Source: Parasponia andersonii
Taxonomy: Eukaryota; Streptophyta; Magnoliopsida; Rosales; Cannabaceae
Assembly: GCA_002914805.1 (NCBI GenBank)
Contig: JXTB01000192.1
Span: 452,380-516,379 of the forward strand
Length of the DNA: 64,000 bases
Reading direction: 5' to 3'
Both the position numbers and the translations under genes were made by a program. The notes beneath the pieces are model-generated. The model ran no database searches, had not been told where the DNA came from, and worked only from the letters and a program-made list of their open reading frames with translations. Of this stretch, positions 11,687 to 25,352 are shown piece by piece; position 1 is the first letter of the stretch; every line of letters begins with the position of its first letter.

Positions 11687-13951
11687 AAGGGACTTCTGGG
11701 ATGGGATTATTAATCGGGTGAATGAGACGTTCGATCAAGTTTTACACTTGCCCTTAAGGTAATTAATATATGTTTTGGTAACTCATATATATATAGATAT
11801 TGGACCAAAGGCTAGCTCTCTATGTAACTTTACGTCTAGCTAGGTTTCATATTACTGCGGCCTTTATTAGTTTCTTTGTGATGCTCCAGAAATGACTCAC
11901 CTCCCATGTTTTAATTAGCTCGGAATATAGAAAAAATTTAAGTGTTTTAAAGTGGGTTTTTACCCAACTAAAAAAGGTCGAGAGAGAAAGAGAGAGGAGA
12001 TCTAGCTTTTAGGTTAGAAATTTTTCATCTAATTAATCTGTTTTTTTTTCTTCTTTATGATGTTTGGTTACCTCTCAGTTAGCTTCTACATTAACCAAAA
12101 TTCTTTTGTAGAACCAAGAAAAATAATAATAACCAAAAGATTATTTGATAAGTTAAACTCTTCTAATAGTCTCCATTTTGTTCTGTTCATTCTCTATAAT
12201 ATATATACAGAGAGAGAGAGAAAAAGAGGCAATATTAATGAATTAACCATTAGAGATCCTATATATATATATATCAATTCTTTTCACTTTATTAGATCGA
12301 CCCCACACCCACCCTATTGGACTCATCTCCTCACTAAGCACTCAAGACCCCACCCACCCCTGATGGACCCATCTAACTCTCTCTCTAAATATGTTTTTCA
12401 CTTCGGTGAAACTTGTCAAATAATTCAAAGTATAACTGTCAGTAGGGCAATGACAAAAGTCATGAAGCCACTGCCCGTCATGTGACATGATATTATCTAT
12501 GGCTCTCCTCTCTTCATCTTTCTCTCCTTAAACTTGAGGTCATATTTATCTAGACTCATAATCTCTTGACATTCTAGATTGATCGGATTTTTTATATTTA
12601 TATATCATATAACTGGAACATATATCTTAGCTCTCTCCATGCCTAGAGGCAATCTCACTAGCTTTTTTCCCAGTACAAGTAAAAAATAAAATAAAATTAA
12701 GTACTTTGGAGTTGGAAAAGGTACTTTTCTCTCGCTTTGTTCGTGTGAGAACTATATAAATTGACTTTACCAAACTCACATTACTTAATATATCAACTAC
12801 AAGCTCTTGTTCTTTCCATTTAGTCTAGATTCGACCAAAGAAGTTGGGCATGTTGTTCACCGGTCCACTTTGGTGTTATTACATGTCCATGGTTAGGACT
12901 TGTCACTTTTCCTTGCCAACCTTGGAATTTGGAAATAATATATGTAATATGTCATGATATATACTCTTAGCAATAATGATAAATTTTAGTAAATTAAAGG
13001 ATATAAATATATCTATAATACAATGTTATTCCAGGGTATTATTTGCTCCTTTAATTACAAATTGATTAATATGACTTAATTAGTGAGTAAAAGTCCTCTT
13101 CATCCTCTAGCCCTCCATTATTTTCACTTAACTAATTGAGTTCTTTTTAAATATGGTAAAATTTAGATTTGATCTGCAACTCTATTTTAGTTGTCAGTTC
13201 TATTGAATTTGTTTTTAACTTTGGAATGAAATGTCATCAATGTCACTAAATTTTAACATAAAAGTATTGACAAGGCCAAGTAAAAACAATTACAACCACA
13301 GCCTCATAAAGATCGTATGCTAAATTATTTTCATACATGTTATATACATATGTATATATATATATATACATATAACTATATTACTACTTTCGTAGATAGC
13401 TACGTACGTGACGTACGTTTGAAATAGCGTCAACATTCTAAGGAGTAAGGTCCCGAGCTAAGCCCATGTTGTATATACATGTATAAGGAAAATTTTAACA
13501 AAATGAATACATATCTCATGCATAAATAAATTCTCTCAAAACTATTTATGAAGAGACCTTTCTCATGGCTTCAAAGCCATGCGTATGCTTACCTCCAAAA
13601 TAGAAAGTCGACCATATTCGTAAAGCACCCACATATACATGTTATGCCACAGGTCAAAACTCTTATATATTTAATTTATGCTCACAACAACAAAATCTTC
13701 CCCATATCTACCACACATGTGACCAATTTATAAGGGGGGCATTTCTAGTTATGCACTTCTCTTACTTCAGCACATTTGCAATTTATTTTACTATTGAACC
13801 AGTTTGTAGGAATTCCTGTAGTGTAATATGAAAAGTAGCATACGAAAGATGATCAATGTACATACGTATAGTAAGGCACTTTGGTAAAAAGTTACCCGGT
13901 ATATATACATATATGTATATTCTTTTCTTAACATTCTTCCTCACTGAAAAT
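11431..13951. other. Upstream flank of the MADS gene
   Basis: No coding region is convincing. It contains GA/CT-rich tracts (11655-11690, 12210-12230) and AT-rich sequence up to the copia element. It probably holds the proximal promoter of the AGAMOUS-type gene. Confidence 0.5.
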
Positions 13952-15440
13952 TGTTAGAGTTTATGCCTTAAAATCATATATATTTGGAATCTTTGTTGAG
14001 TTAATAAAATGAAATTTTTTAATTTGAATTTTTGCATAATGGGTATGTCATTAAATATAAGAATTTCTCTAGTTTATTTATGTGACAATAAATTTAGTAT
14101 ATAAGTGTTATATACATGAGGATTAAGTTTATAGATAATAAACTAAACATAGTCCGTAATAATTAATTAAAGTTTGGGATGTTTAATTAAATATTATTAG
14201 AATGGTCCATTAATATTGAGAATGTAATAGTCTTATCCGGACTATTGATATGTTGACATCACAATAAAGGTACTTTATATAATTCAATTATATAGAATTG
14301 GACCAGATGTGATTTGAATCTCACATAAATTCTGTTAACTGTTAAGAGTTCAAATAATATTACTCGATGATCATATGTAGATCATTCTTAATCCTAAGTA
14401 GTTATAGACTCCTATTTATAATATTATATTCTTTAACGTACTTGTTTAAGGTTTGTTTCGTAAATAAATCGAAATACTTATATCTTGAGAGCATGATGAG
14501 ATGAGAAGATGGGAATATAACGTACAGACATGAAATCCATTTCTTCCATTAGGAAGCTAGAAAGATAACTCCCTTTTATATTGACTCAGGACTTGAACAG
14601 TTTTAGTACTCAATTTATAGTAGATTTATAAATTAATTATTTATTAGAGAATTAATGGTACAAAGATAAAGATCTAATTGGAGAGGTATATAGAATATAA
14701 CATAGCTCTAATTATGAATTATTTATGGAGAATTGAACTGCATGTAACGATTAAATCGATCGATTGCTTATTATTTCCTAAGTAAACTAATTCTGTAATT
14801 TCAAGAGTATAATTTCGGATTGTTAATGGAGTAATACTAGAATTAATAAATTAAACAAATTAATTAAAGAGTTTAATTAATTTTCATAATTTATTGGAAT
14901 TTGAATTACAGGTCCATAGGTCCCCAATCCTATCTCTTACAAACACTGTATTGGATTTTACATTATTTCTATTACCGTACACTTTGTCTAGATAAATTAT
15001 TTATCTATATTAATTAATAATTGTTATAAATTAATAAATTAAATTTTAATTAATTAATTTAAATTTATAGAAAGATAAATNNNNCCTCTATATCCTAGAG
15101 AGAGAAAAAAAGTCTTCATATTCATTGCAAAACAAACTCCTGCAATCTCATATATTGAGAATATTGTAAGTGCCTAAAGTGTGAATTTTAAGAAATTATA
15201 TGCAACGACCATACGTTCTTCTAGTTGTGCTTGAGCCTTAGATTGGAAGATCATGGTTTAGAAGATAGAAAAGCTAAGATCTACTGATAAGTTACAAGAG
15301 GTATTAGATCTATTCTCTTTATATATATTTCTATTTGCTATGAATAATTGCTATACACTCATATAGTTAATTGTTTTAAGAAAATTTTTGAATATTCCTT
15401 GTCCAATCTTCCGCTGCGAAAATCATTTTAAAAACCAACA
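13952..15440 (+). repeat. 5' LTR of the copia element
   Basis: Begins TGTTAGAGTTTATGCC and ends AAAACCAACA, so it has TG..CA ends. It is about 1.49 kb and includes a four-N gap at 15081-15084 where the 3' LTR has more sequence. A primer-binding-like site follows directly. Confidence 0.88.
15081..15084. other. Assembly gap, 4 N, in the 5' LTR
   Basis: A short N-run at the point where the two LTRs stop matching. The missing length cannot be judged. Confidence 1.
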
Positions 15441-16944
15441 ATTGATACCAAAGAGGTTATATGAATATATGGAATTCTTTATTTGTATGCATGAGTGGGC
15501 ATTGCATTATTTTTTATGTGTATTTGATAAAAAATGGATGAGTTATCATATGATGGATGTACGGTGAATATTTGGTCGTTAATTATATGGTTCCTTACGT
15601 TTTAATTTTTTGTAATTTATTTTGATTAGATCAAAATATTTAAACCTTAATTTTGGGGTATATATTTTGTTGTATTTTTCTTTCTTTTTCCTTGTACTAT
15701 ATAAAGAAGATGATGGAGATATTTTTACTTGAAGTTAACCCAATGCCCAAAAGAACTGACACAAAAAAAAAATTATAAATATAATATATATATATATATA
15801 TATAACGACTTACATTTGATAAAAAAAAATGAGCCTAGACCTAAGTCCAGGCCCAAATGATTATTTGATAATCATATGGGTAGGTTAATTTTGTAAAGCA
15901 TTTACAGAAACATCAATTTTCTAAAGGACTTAACCAAATATTATTATTATTTTATTTTATTATTATATTATATGTGATATGTATAACATGACCATGCATT
16001 ATAACATGTCATTCATTATATCTACTTATAGTCATTTATGAATGTCATGCATATATGTTATATTCATGCTGAAATAGTTTAGTTAGAATATGACTAATTT
16101 AATTAGATTAAATAATTAAGTAGGAATAAAAAATTGAATAATATTATTTAAGTTTAATAGTTAAATTTTAGTAAGATCACACTTATTTAATTTAGGCTAT
16201 CCTTATTAATTAGATTAATTAGATTAGCCAAATTATTCCAATAATAATAAATTTAGATTTTTAGAAAGTTTAGTAATTTATTAAGGATTAATAAGATTAG
16301 ACTAATAGATTTACCTAGAAAAATATATTTGATATAATAATTAGATTAAATAAAAATATTAGATATTTATTAGTAAAAACACACAAGATTTTCAAATAAT
16401 GAGTAAGAGAGGGGAATATGATAATATATCCCACGGTTTTTATTATTAATTAAGCACTATGAAATTTAATTGGTGCCTAGAGAAGCTTAGATTTCGTCTT
16501 CCCTACGGAGGGTATCCATTTAAATTAATAGTAATGCTTAATTTCTAAGAAATAGGATTTTAAAATGTATTTCAAAATTGACCTATCATACGACAGAAAT
16601 TTTGAGTTAAGTTGCTAAAATCTGAAATAATGTGTCAAACTCATGAAAATACAATTAAACTGCTAATAGTAACTTGACCATAAAATGGTAGTTAATAAAT
16701 AAAAGAAAATATGAGATATTTAGATGTTTTATTTATTAATTGAGAATGTCTCAATTTAATTAATAATTATGTGGCCTATCCTACGATGGCGTATAATTGG
16801 AGAAAATTGAATTACCATGGAATTAGTAATTAAGTTTATGTGTTTACTTACATGCATCATGCATAATGTTTACTATTCCGAATTCTTTGTGATATTTATT
16901 TTCAAATACGTTGAATGTTATTTTATTTATTTAATTTCAGCAAA
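15441..16944 (+). other. Leader region of the copia element
   Basis: AT-rich and non-coding, between the 5' LTR and gag. It includes a (TA)n tract at about 15783-15804. Confidence 0.6.
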
Positions 16945-19900
16945 CATGTCAACCTCGAATCTCATTATCGCTTTACTCGCAAATGAAAAATTAAATGGAG
17001 ATAATTTTATCAAGTAGAAAAGTAACATAAACATCGTGCTCATTAGTAAAGACTACAAGTTCGTGCTTATGGAGGAATGTCCGCCACACCGCTAACACTA
17101 TTTGTGTTGCACGAGAAAACTATGAAAAATAGACTCATGCCAATAATAAAGCTCATTGCTATATGGTAGCAGGCATGACCAATATGCTTAGAGCTAAGCA
17201 CGAAAAGATGAAGGCTGCTTATGAGATAATGGAGTGTCTCCAAGTCATGTTTGGGTAACAATCTAATCAATCTCGTCATGATGCCATTAAAAAGACTATG
17301 AAAGTGAAGATTAAGAGAGGAACTCTAGTGAGAGATCATGTTTTGAATGTGATCAATTACTTTGGAGAGGATGAAGTTTATAGAGCAATGATCGATGACC
17401 ACACCTAAGTGAGTATGATTTTAGAATCACTTTCACCTGATTCTAGATTCACTCTCATCTGATTTTCTTCAGTTCAAGAGCAACTATATTATGAACAAAT
17501 TGAATTATACGATGACCAAACTACACAATGAACTGCAAATCTTCGAATCGATATCGAAAGATAAAGGTAAAGATGGTTCAGCAACTATTGTTGAAGCAAA
17601 TATTGCATAAAAAAATCTTTCTATCTCTAACAAAAACAAAAAGAGGAAGATAAAGGGTGCCTCTGGGTCTAAGCCTAAAAAGACCAAGAAGAACAACTCC
17701 AAGAGTAAAAATCCTAAGGGAAAATATTTTCACTACGGAGTTGAAGAGTATTAGAAGAGAAACTATAACAGGTATCTTTCCAAATTGAAAGAGAAGAAGA
17801 AAGGTAAATGTGATTTACTTGTTTTAGAAGCTTGTTTAGTGGAAGAAGATTTATTTGATATATCTCCCTAGATAGTTGATTCAGGAGCCACTAATCATGT
17901 TTGCTCCTCTTTTCAGATGCTTATTTCTTCAAAGCAACTTGCTGATGGAGAATTCACAATGAGAGTAGGCAATAGAGCCAAAGTTTCGACAAAAGAAGTA
18001 GGAGTCGTTCGACTTCATTTTAAGAATAAATTTTTGTTATTGAACAATGTTTATTTTATACCTGGGTTTCGTAGGAATTTGATTTCTATTTCAAGACTAT
18101 TTAAACAAATGTTTGGTGTTTCTTTTCTTAATAATGAGATTATTATTTCTAGAAAAAATTTAAATATTTGTTCTGCAAAAATAGAGAATGGACTTTACAT
18201 GTTAAGGTCAGTTGAATAATCATTACTGAAAACCGAAATATTTAAAGTAGAACATTTCAAACCTAAAAAGTAAAAAGTTTCTCACGATGATGATACATAT
18301 CTTTGGTACCTTAGGTTAGGGCATATCAATCTAGATATGATAAACAAACTTACAAAAAATGGTCTTTTAAGAGAGCTGAAATTTGGCACTCTACCATTTT
18401 ATGAATCTTCTCTGAAAAGAAAAATGATTAAGAGACGTTTCTTAAAATGGGCAAAGAACCATTTGAGCTTGTGTATAATGATATATGTGGTCCATTGAAT
18501 TGACAAACAAGAAGTAGTTATAAATACTTTGTTATATTTATTGACGGTTATTCACGATATGCATAAGTGTACCTAATGCGAAAAAAATCTTAAACCTATG
18601 AAAAGTTCAAAAAATTCACAGCAAAAGCTGAAAAGCAATTAGATAAGTCATTAAAAACTCCTCGATTAGATCAGGGAGATGAATATCTTGATAATAAATT
18701 TAAGGCTCACTTGCTAGAGAACAACATCCTATACCAACTCACAGCACCTAGAACATCACAATAGAATAGTGTTATAAAAAGGAGAAACTAAACATTTCTT
18801 GATATAGTTAGATCAATGATGAGCTACACTTCATTACCGCTCTCTTCATGGGATTATGCACTACAAACCGTCGTTTATATTTTGAATATAGTGCCTTCCA
18901 AGTCTATCCAAAAGATACCTTTAGAGTTGTGGAATGGGTGCAACCTAGTTTATGTCACATTCGTACATTAAGGTGCCCAGCACATATACTGAAAGGAAAG
19001 ACTAGGAAGCTAGAATCATGCACAGAGGTTTGTTTATTTGTAGATTATCTAAAAGGTACAAGAGAAGGTTTATTTTATAGTTCTCAAGAGAAAAAAAGGT
19101 ATTTGTATCGATAAATGCCACTTTTCTTAAAATTGACTATATAACAAATTTCAAATCTCGAAGTAAAATTATACTAGAAGAATTACTTTCTTATCAGATC
19201 AGACTACAACCAATAATAGTTGTTAAACAACAAATTTATGAGATTATTATTCTATATTAGAATACCTTGACAATGCGACATAGTGGGAGGGTTATTAGAC
19301 CACCTGCTCGTTATAAGGGAGTTGGAGAAGCATATGTTTTTGTTTCTGATAGTAGTTAAGATGGCACATTGATATACAAGTATGTAATGGAATATTCTGA
19401 TAAGGAAAAATGGCAAGAGGCTATGAACCAAGAAATGAAATCCATGTACTTCAATTCTGTCTGGGAACTTGTAAATCTACCTGAAGATATTAGGCTCATT
19501 GGATATAAATGGATCTATAAAAGAAAAAGATGTGCAGATGAAAAACTTGAAATGTTTAAGGCTACATTAGTGGCAAAGGGGTATACCTAAAAAGAGGAAG
19601 TTGATTATGAAGAGACTTTCACGCCAGTACCCATGCTAAATTCATACATATCCTCTTATCCATTGTTGCATGTTTAGACTATGAAATATGGCAAATGGAT
19701 GTCAAGACAGCTTTTTGAATGACTATCTTGAAGAAAATATCTATATAATGTAACTAGAAAGTTTTGTAGCTAAAGGCCAAGAGCAGAAAATCTACAAGCT
19801 ACTTAGGTCTTTTTATAAACTTAAATAAGCTTCAAGATCATAGAATCTAAGATTTGATGAGACGATTAATTCATATAGTTTCGATCAAAATATTGATGAA

Positions 19901-20833
19901 CTTTATGTATACAAGTACATCAAAGACAATAAAATGGTCTTCCTAGTTTTTTATGTAGATGATATTTTGTTCATTGGGAATGATGTGGAAATATTATCTA
20001 TTGTAAAGAAGTGGCTAGCCGAGCAATTCCAAATAAAAGATTTAGGAGAAGCAAGTTATGTGCTTGGGATCCAGATTATTCGAGATTGTAGGAAAAGACT
20101 TTTGGCACTGTCTCAAGCATTTTATATTAATAAAGTGCTCATTTGTATTTTGATGAAAAACTCCAAGAAAGGACAGTTACCTTCTCGACATGAAGTTATC
20201 CTTTCCAAAGAGCAATATCAGTTGTTTTCAATCAAATTCAGGATTAGATCACTAGATAGCAGCAAAACATATTCTCAAGTATCCTATGAGAATAAGAAAT
20301 TATATGCTGGTTTATTCAAGTCAGGACTTAATTTTTACTAGTTAAATTGATTTTGATTTTTAATCAGATAAAGATACTCGAAAGTCGACATTTTGGTCAG
20401 TGTTCATTCTTGATGATAGAGCCGTTGTCTGGAGAAATATTAAATAATCCAGCACTACAGATTCTAATATGGAAGCAGAATACATAGCAATTTATGAAAC
20501 ATCTTAAGAAGCAGTTTGGCTCAGAAAGTTCTTTACTAATTTGGAAGTTATTCCAAATATGGATAAGCCATTAAATTTATACTGCAATAATAATGAAGTG
20601 ATGTGGAATTCAAAAGAATCAAGAAGTCACAAGAGAGGAAAGTATATAGAGAAGAAGTGTCATCTGATTAGGAAGATAGTATATCGAGGAGATATGACCG
20701 TTATAAAGATAGCATCCGAAAATAACATTACTGATCTTTTTACAAAAAAGCTTCCTGTAAAGACTTTGGAGAGTCACTTAGAAGGTTTAGAAATAAGAGA
20801 CATGTCTCACCTACTTTAGGGCAAATAAGAGAT

Positions 20834-22930
20834 TGTTAGGTTTTATGCCCTAAAAGTATGTATATTTTGGAGTTTTCCTGAATTAATAAAATGACATTTT
20901 TCTATTTGAATTTGTGCATAATTAGTATGTCTTTAAATATGAGAAAATCCCTAGTTTATTTATGTGACCATAAATTAAGTATATAAGTGTTATATACATG
21001 AGGATTAAGTTTATAGATAATAAATTAAACATAGATCATAATAATTAATTGAAGTTTGTGATCTTTAATTAAAAATTATTAGTATGGTTACATTGAGAAT
21101 ATAATAGTCTTATCCAGACTATTGATGTATTGACATCATAATGGAGTACTTTATAATTCAATTATATAGGATTAGACCAGATATGAATCTCATATAAATT
21201 CTATTAACTATTAAGAGTTTAAATAATGTCACTAGATGATCTTATGTAGATCAATCTTAATCCTGAATAGTTATATACTCCTATTTATAGTATTATATGC
21301 TCTAACATACTTATTAAAGGTTTGTTTCGTAAACAAATCGAAATACTTGTATCTTGGGAGCATAATGAGATGAGTAACTGGGAATATAACTTACAAATAT
21401 GGAATCTATTTCTTCCATTAGGAAGCTAGAAAGATGATTCCCTTGTGTATTGATTCAAGACTTGAACAGTTTGAGTACTCAATTTATAATAGATTTATAC
21501 ATTAATTGTTCATTAGAGAATCAATGATACACAAGGATAAAGATGTAATTAGAGAGATAAACGAAATATAACCTAGCTATAATTATGAATTGTCTATGGA
21601 GGATTGAATTATATATAATGATTAAATTGATGAATTTTTTGAGTAACTTAATTCTATAATTTTAAGAGTGCAATTTCAGAATTTTAGTAGAGTAATACTG
21701 AAATTAATATATTAGATAAATTAATTAATTATCATAATTTATTGAAGCTTGAATTACAAGTTCATATATCCCTAATTCTACCTTTTACAAATATTGTACT
21801 GAATCTTATATTATTTCTGTTATCGCACACTTTGTTTAGATAAATTATTTGTCTACAATAATTAATAACTATTATTAATTAATTAATTAAATTTATGGAG
21901 AAATAAATTTCCTAATTTATTTAAATTTTGAATTTAAAAATATCTAGTTATTATATAATTAGATAACGAGAAATTAGGAAATTAATTGAAAATGAAACAC
22001 CTTTCCTGAAGGAGTTATCTGCTAGTTTATATATATATATATATATGGGCACCAATCCAGTAAGTATTTTTTTATTTTATCTATGCATAGGTATCAATTT
22101 GGCCAATTAAAATTTAGCATGCATATTTTTTTATTATAAAAAGTGAGAGAAAGAGCATTAATGATGCACGTCTTTTCATGCACTTTATTATAACTATTAG
22201 ATCACCATTAGATGGTAATCCAACGGCTAAAAAAAAAAACTTACCCACAGGTAAAAAAAAAATACATATTAGATTGGCAACCTATATATATATATATATA
22301 TATACATATATATACATACAAACATACATATATATTATTAGATTAATTAGATATATATAATATATTACATTTTCTTTTTTTAAAAAAAAAAAAAGGAAGT
22401 CACGTTTTTAGGTTTATATATATAAGTAAAAAGCTTACGGTAAAAAGTTAAAAAGAAAAAGTTTTTGTATATATATATTAATTAATATGATTAATTAATT
22501 TATTTATGAAATAGTTTAATAAATATATATATATATATAAAGGAAACTCTAACGGATACAAGATATACTACGTGTTATTTTTTACAGAGTCTCCATAACT
22601 TAAAGAGAAAAAGAAGAGACTCTTTCTATTCTCTATAGAATAAATTCTTACAATCTCTTGTATTAAGAATATTACAAGTGCTTGAGATGTGAGTTTTAAA
22701 AAATTATATGCAACACCTGCATGTTCATCCAGTTATGCTTGAGGTTTGGATAGAAAACAGAAAAGTTAGGATGTCTTGATAGGCTACAAGAGGTATTAGA
22801 TCTATTCTCTTTGTATATTTCTATTTGCTAAGAATTAATATTATGTACTCATATAGTCAATTATTTTGAGAAAAATTTTGAATTTTCCTAAACTAATCTT
22901 CTGCTGCAAAAATCGTTTTAAAAACTAACA
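20834..22930 (+). repeat. 3' LTR of the copia element, with a nested MITE
   Basis: Begins TGTTAGGTTTTATGCC and ends AAAACTAACA. At about 2.1 kb it is some 600 bases longer than the 5' LTR. Part of the excess is a 236-bp MITE (22047-22282) and its (TA)n flanks. A short purine stretch (AAATAAGAGAT) before it may be the remains of the polypurine tract. Confidence 0.88.
22047..22282 (-). mobile_element. MITE copy A, in the copia 3' LTR
   Basis: 236-bp element whose ends are inverted repeats: GGGCACCAATCCAGTAAGTA on the left matches the complement of the right end AGATTGGCAACC. It is the reverse orientation of copies B-D. It is flanked on both sides by (TA)n, which agrees with insertion at TA. 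It carries no coding capacity. Because it lies in the LTR, it is younger than the copia insertion. Confidence 0.85.
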
Positions 22931-22957
22931 AAAAGAACATAACCATAGAACATTTTT

Positions 22958-22958
22958 G

Positions 22959-23018
<60 letters not shown>
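22958..23018. repeat. (TA)n microsatellite, about 30 units
   Basis: The longest pure TA tract in the window, just beyond the copia 3' LTR. Confidence 0.85.
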
Positions 23019-23020
<2 letters not shown>

Positions 23021-25167
23021 CCAACACACAAAGCACAAAGTGATGATCAAGTGGAAATAAGGAAAGCTCTTTCTATTTACACGAATGTAAGCACAGAATT
23101 ATTTCTTCTGAAATGGATTTTAGCTGCATTTTTACGCTTTGATCTATATATTTTGTACCCAAAAAAAAAACAAAAAACCTCTAAAACAACTGAAAGTTCG
23201 GAGAGAATGAAATAGTCAGGTTTAATTTGTTTAGCTAAGAAGGGAAAGGGAGTACACTTCTTTGGTTTTTTTGCAGGATAATTAAGTACCTCACTTGAGT
23301 TGTAAAAATCAATTTAGTTGTTAGGATCTATAACTGATCAACGACTAAACACAAGTCTTTGATATAGGGATACAGTATATATGTACATACAATATTCGTT
23401 TGGAATTAACAATAAGTTAATTGGTAGTACGTACATATGCCCAAATGTAAGGGGACCACCGAAAAAGAAATGGTAATATATTTCTACAGCTAGGACTTTC
23501 AAATGGTATTGCTAGGTCTTTAATGCAGAAATCTAATCACATAAATGCATCATTACATATAAGCCATTGCAATCACCTTCATTTATTAATTCTTCAATAT
23601 CAGCTCACCAGAGCCTTAATTTCTTTTTCTATTTTTGTCAACCAAACTCAACTTCTAGCTTTCATGCCTCAGCTTCTTACCTGATCAAGCTATAGATATA
23701 GATTACTTAAAATTAAAGGAGTAATTCTTTCAAAAATAAATTATAGTAATTAGTCATAAGTACATTTTCTTTTGATTAAGTACAATACTTTGCCAAGAGA
23801 AAAAGCATCTGGGAAAATCGTAGCATTAATCCCAACTAAGTAATTAATTGGCATCCACCTCTCCATTACTCAATAACTCAAAGCTAGAAAATTTTATGGA
23901 AATTAAATGAGAAAATATAAACTGAAAAAGGAATACAGAAGTCATTATTTGTACCTTGTTAAAACCTTAGCAAGTAAAACACAGTGTAACAAACAACAAC
24001 GCAAACAAAAAAAGAAAAAAAAAAGAGCATAGTCAGAAAAAAGAGCACATGATCAACCATGACAGAAAAATGTGAAAAACTTGGTCTTGTTTGAGAACAT
24101 GCTCAGTTCATGCAAAGCTCGTCCTCAAATTAATTATAGGATAATGGGAACTTAAGTTTCTAATGAGTTTAATTCCGACTTAGTAGTATACGTATAGCTG
24201 AGTGTACGGAGTTTATAATTATGCAAGTTTAATACAAATGTGGGAGTTGATCTGCCAATTAATTCGTTTATTATGGACTCTGCCAAATTTATCAACTCTC
24301 AGTTAAATTGTTTGACCCGAATCGTGATACAATAAAGCAGTGAATACATAGTATACATCATGTACATTATTGATGTAGATAATTTCCGGATTGGGAAATG
24401 GAGCATACTTCTTTTAGCTCGTCAGTTCTTGTTGTTTGTTCTCAATTCTTCAAGTTGTGTCACGTTTGAGGGAGAAGGCATAAGAAATTCATGACTAGGA
24501 TGCTAAAGATTTTTGGATTGTTCACAAAAATTCATAATTGTTCACAAAACTTCATAATTAGTTCCAAAAAGAATTAAGTAATAGAAATTGCAACCTGATC
24601 AATAGCTATTTTTGGGTAAACCATAATTACTTTCAGCCTTGGTGTATAAAATGGATGTCTCTATCATTACTAGTCCTAAGCCCTAGATAACACCATTTCA
24701 ACAGTCTGTCAACAAAATTAGAACAATACTTATGGGCGATTGCCTAGCACATTACACTAGCTAGTAGAAGGTATGTACACATCTAATTCAATTTACATGT
24801 ACGGATCTATACTGTGGTACCATTTATCTATTTATCCTATTAATTATTAATTAAGATGAGCAAAGGCCAGATGTGGTTAAAGGATTGGGTCAATACTTTG
24901 GTTCCCTCTCAAAAGTATTTATTAATTGTTTTGATCATTTTCATCTTAGGATACCGATCTCGCTGCTTCAATAGGCCACCACTGGGCGATAATTAAGCAT
25001 GAACCGAAGGGAAAATACTACTTCCTTTTTAATAAATGCTAAGAATTACGTATTAGGCGCACATGAACACCAAGCTAGACCCTTATTATTTATCCTCTAA
25101 TGTGAAACTTAATTAATCAGAGAAAAAACATTAAGATTGCCAAAATGTTTAATGTTTTACGTACGAT
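23019..25167. other. AT-rich intergenic sequence
   Basis: No gene, RNA gene or recognisable element seen on either strand. Confidence 0.5.
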
Positions 25168-25352
25168 NNNNNNNNNNNNNNNNNNNNNNNNNNNNNNNNN
25201 NNNNNNNNNNNNNNNNNNNNNNNNNNNNNNNNNNNNNNNNNNNNNNNNNNNNNNNNNNNNNNNNNNNNNNNNNNNNNNNNNNNNNNNNNNNNNNNNNNNN
25301 NNNNNNNNNNNNNNNNNNNNNNNNNNNNNNNNNNNNNNNNNNNNNNNNNNNN
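25168..25352. other. Assembly gap, 185 N
   Basis: Run of N. The short open frames that cross it are meaningless. Confidence 1.

Larger units (their letters stand above)
13952..22930 (+). mobile_element. Ty1/copia LTR retrotransposon, old and broken
   Basis: Two long LTRs bracket copia-order coding remains on the plus strand: gag-like (from about 16945, MSTSNLIIALLANEKLNGDN), zinc-knuckle and protease region (VDSGATNH near 17876-17900), GAG-pre-integrase and integrase core (about 18290-19100), reverse transcriptase (about 19380-20340, with YVDDIL) and RNase H (about 20460-20820). A primer-binding-like TGATACCAAAG follows the 5' LTR. Flanking pentamers AAAAT and AAAAG are near matches and may be a decayed target duplication. 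It is broken at well over ten places. Divergence between the LTRs is visible by eye (roughly 85% identity over the first 250 bases), so it is probably millions of years old. A MITE has inserted into its 3' LTR. I did not assign a lineage within copia. Confidence 0.9.
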
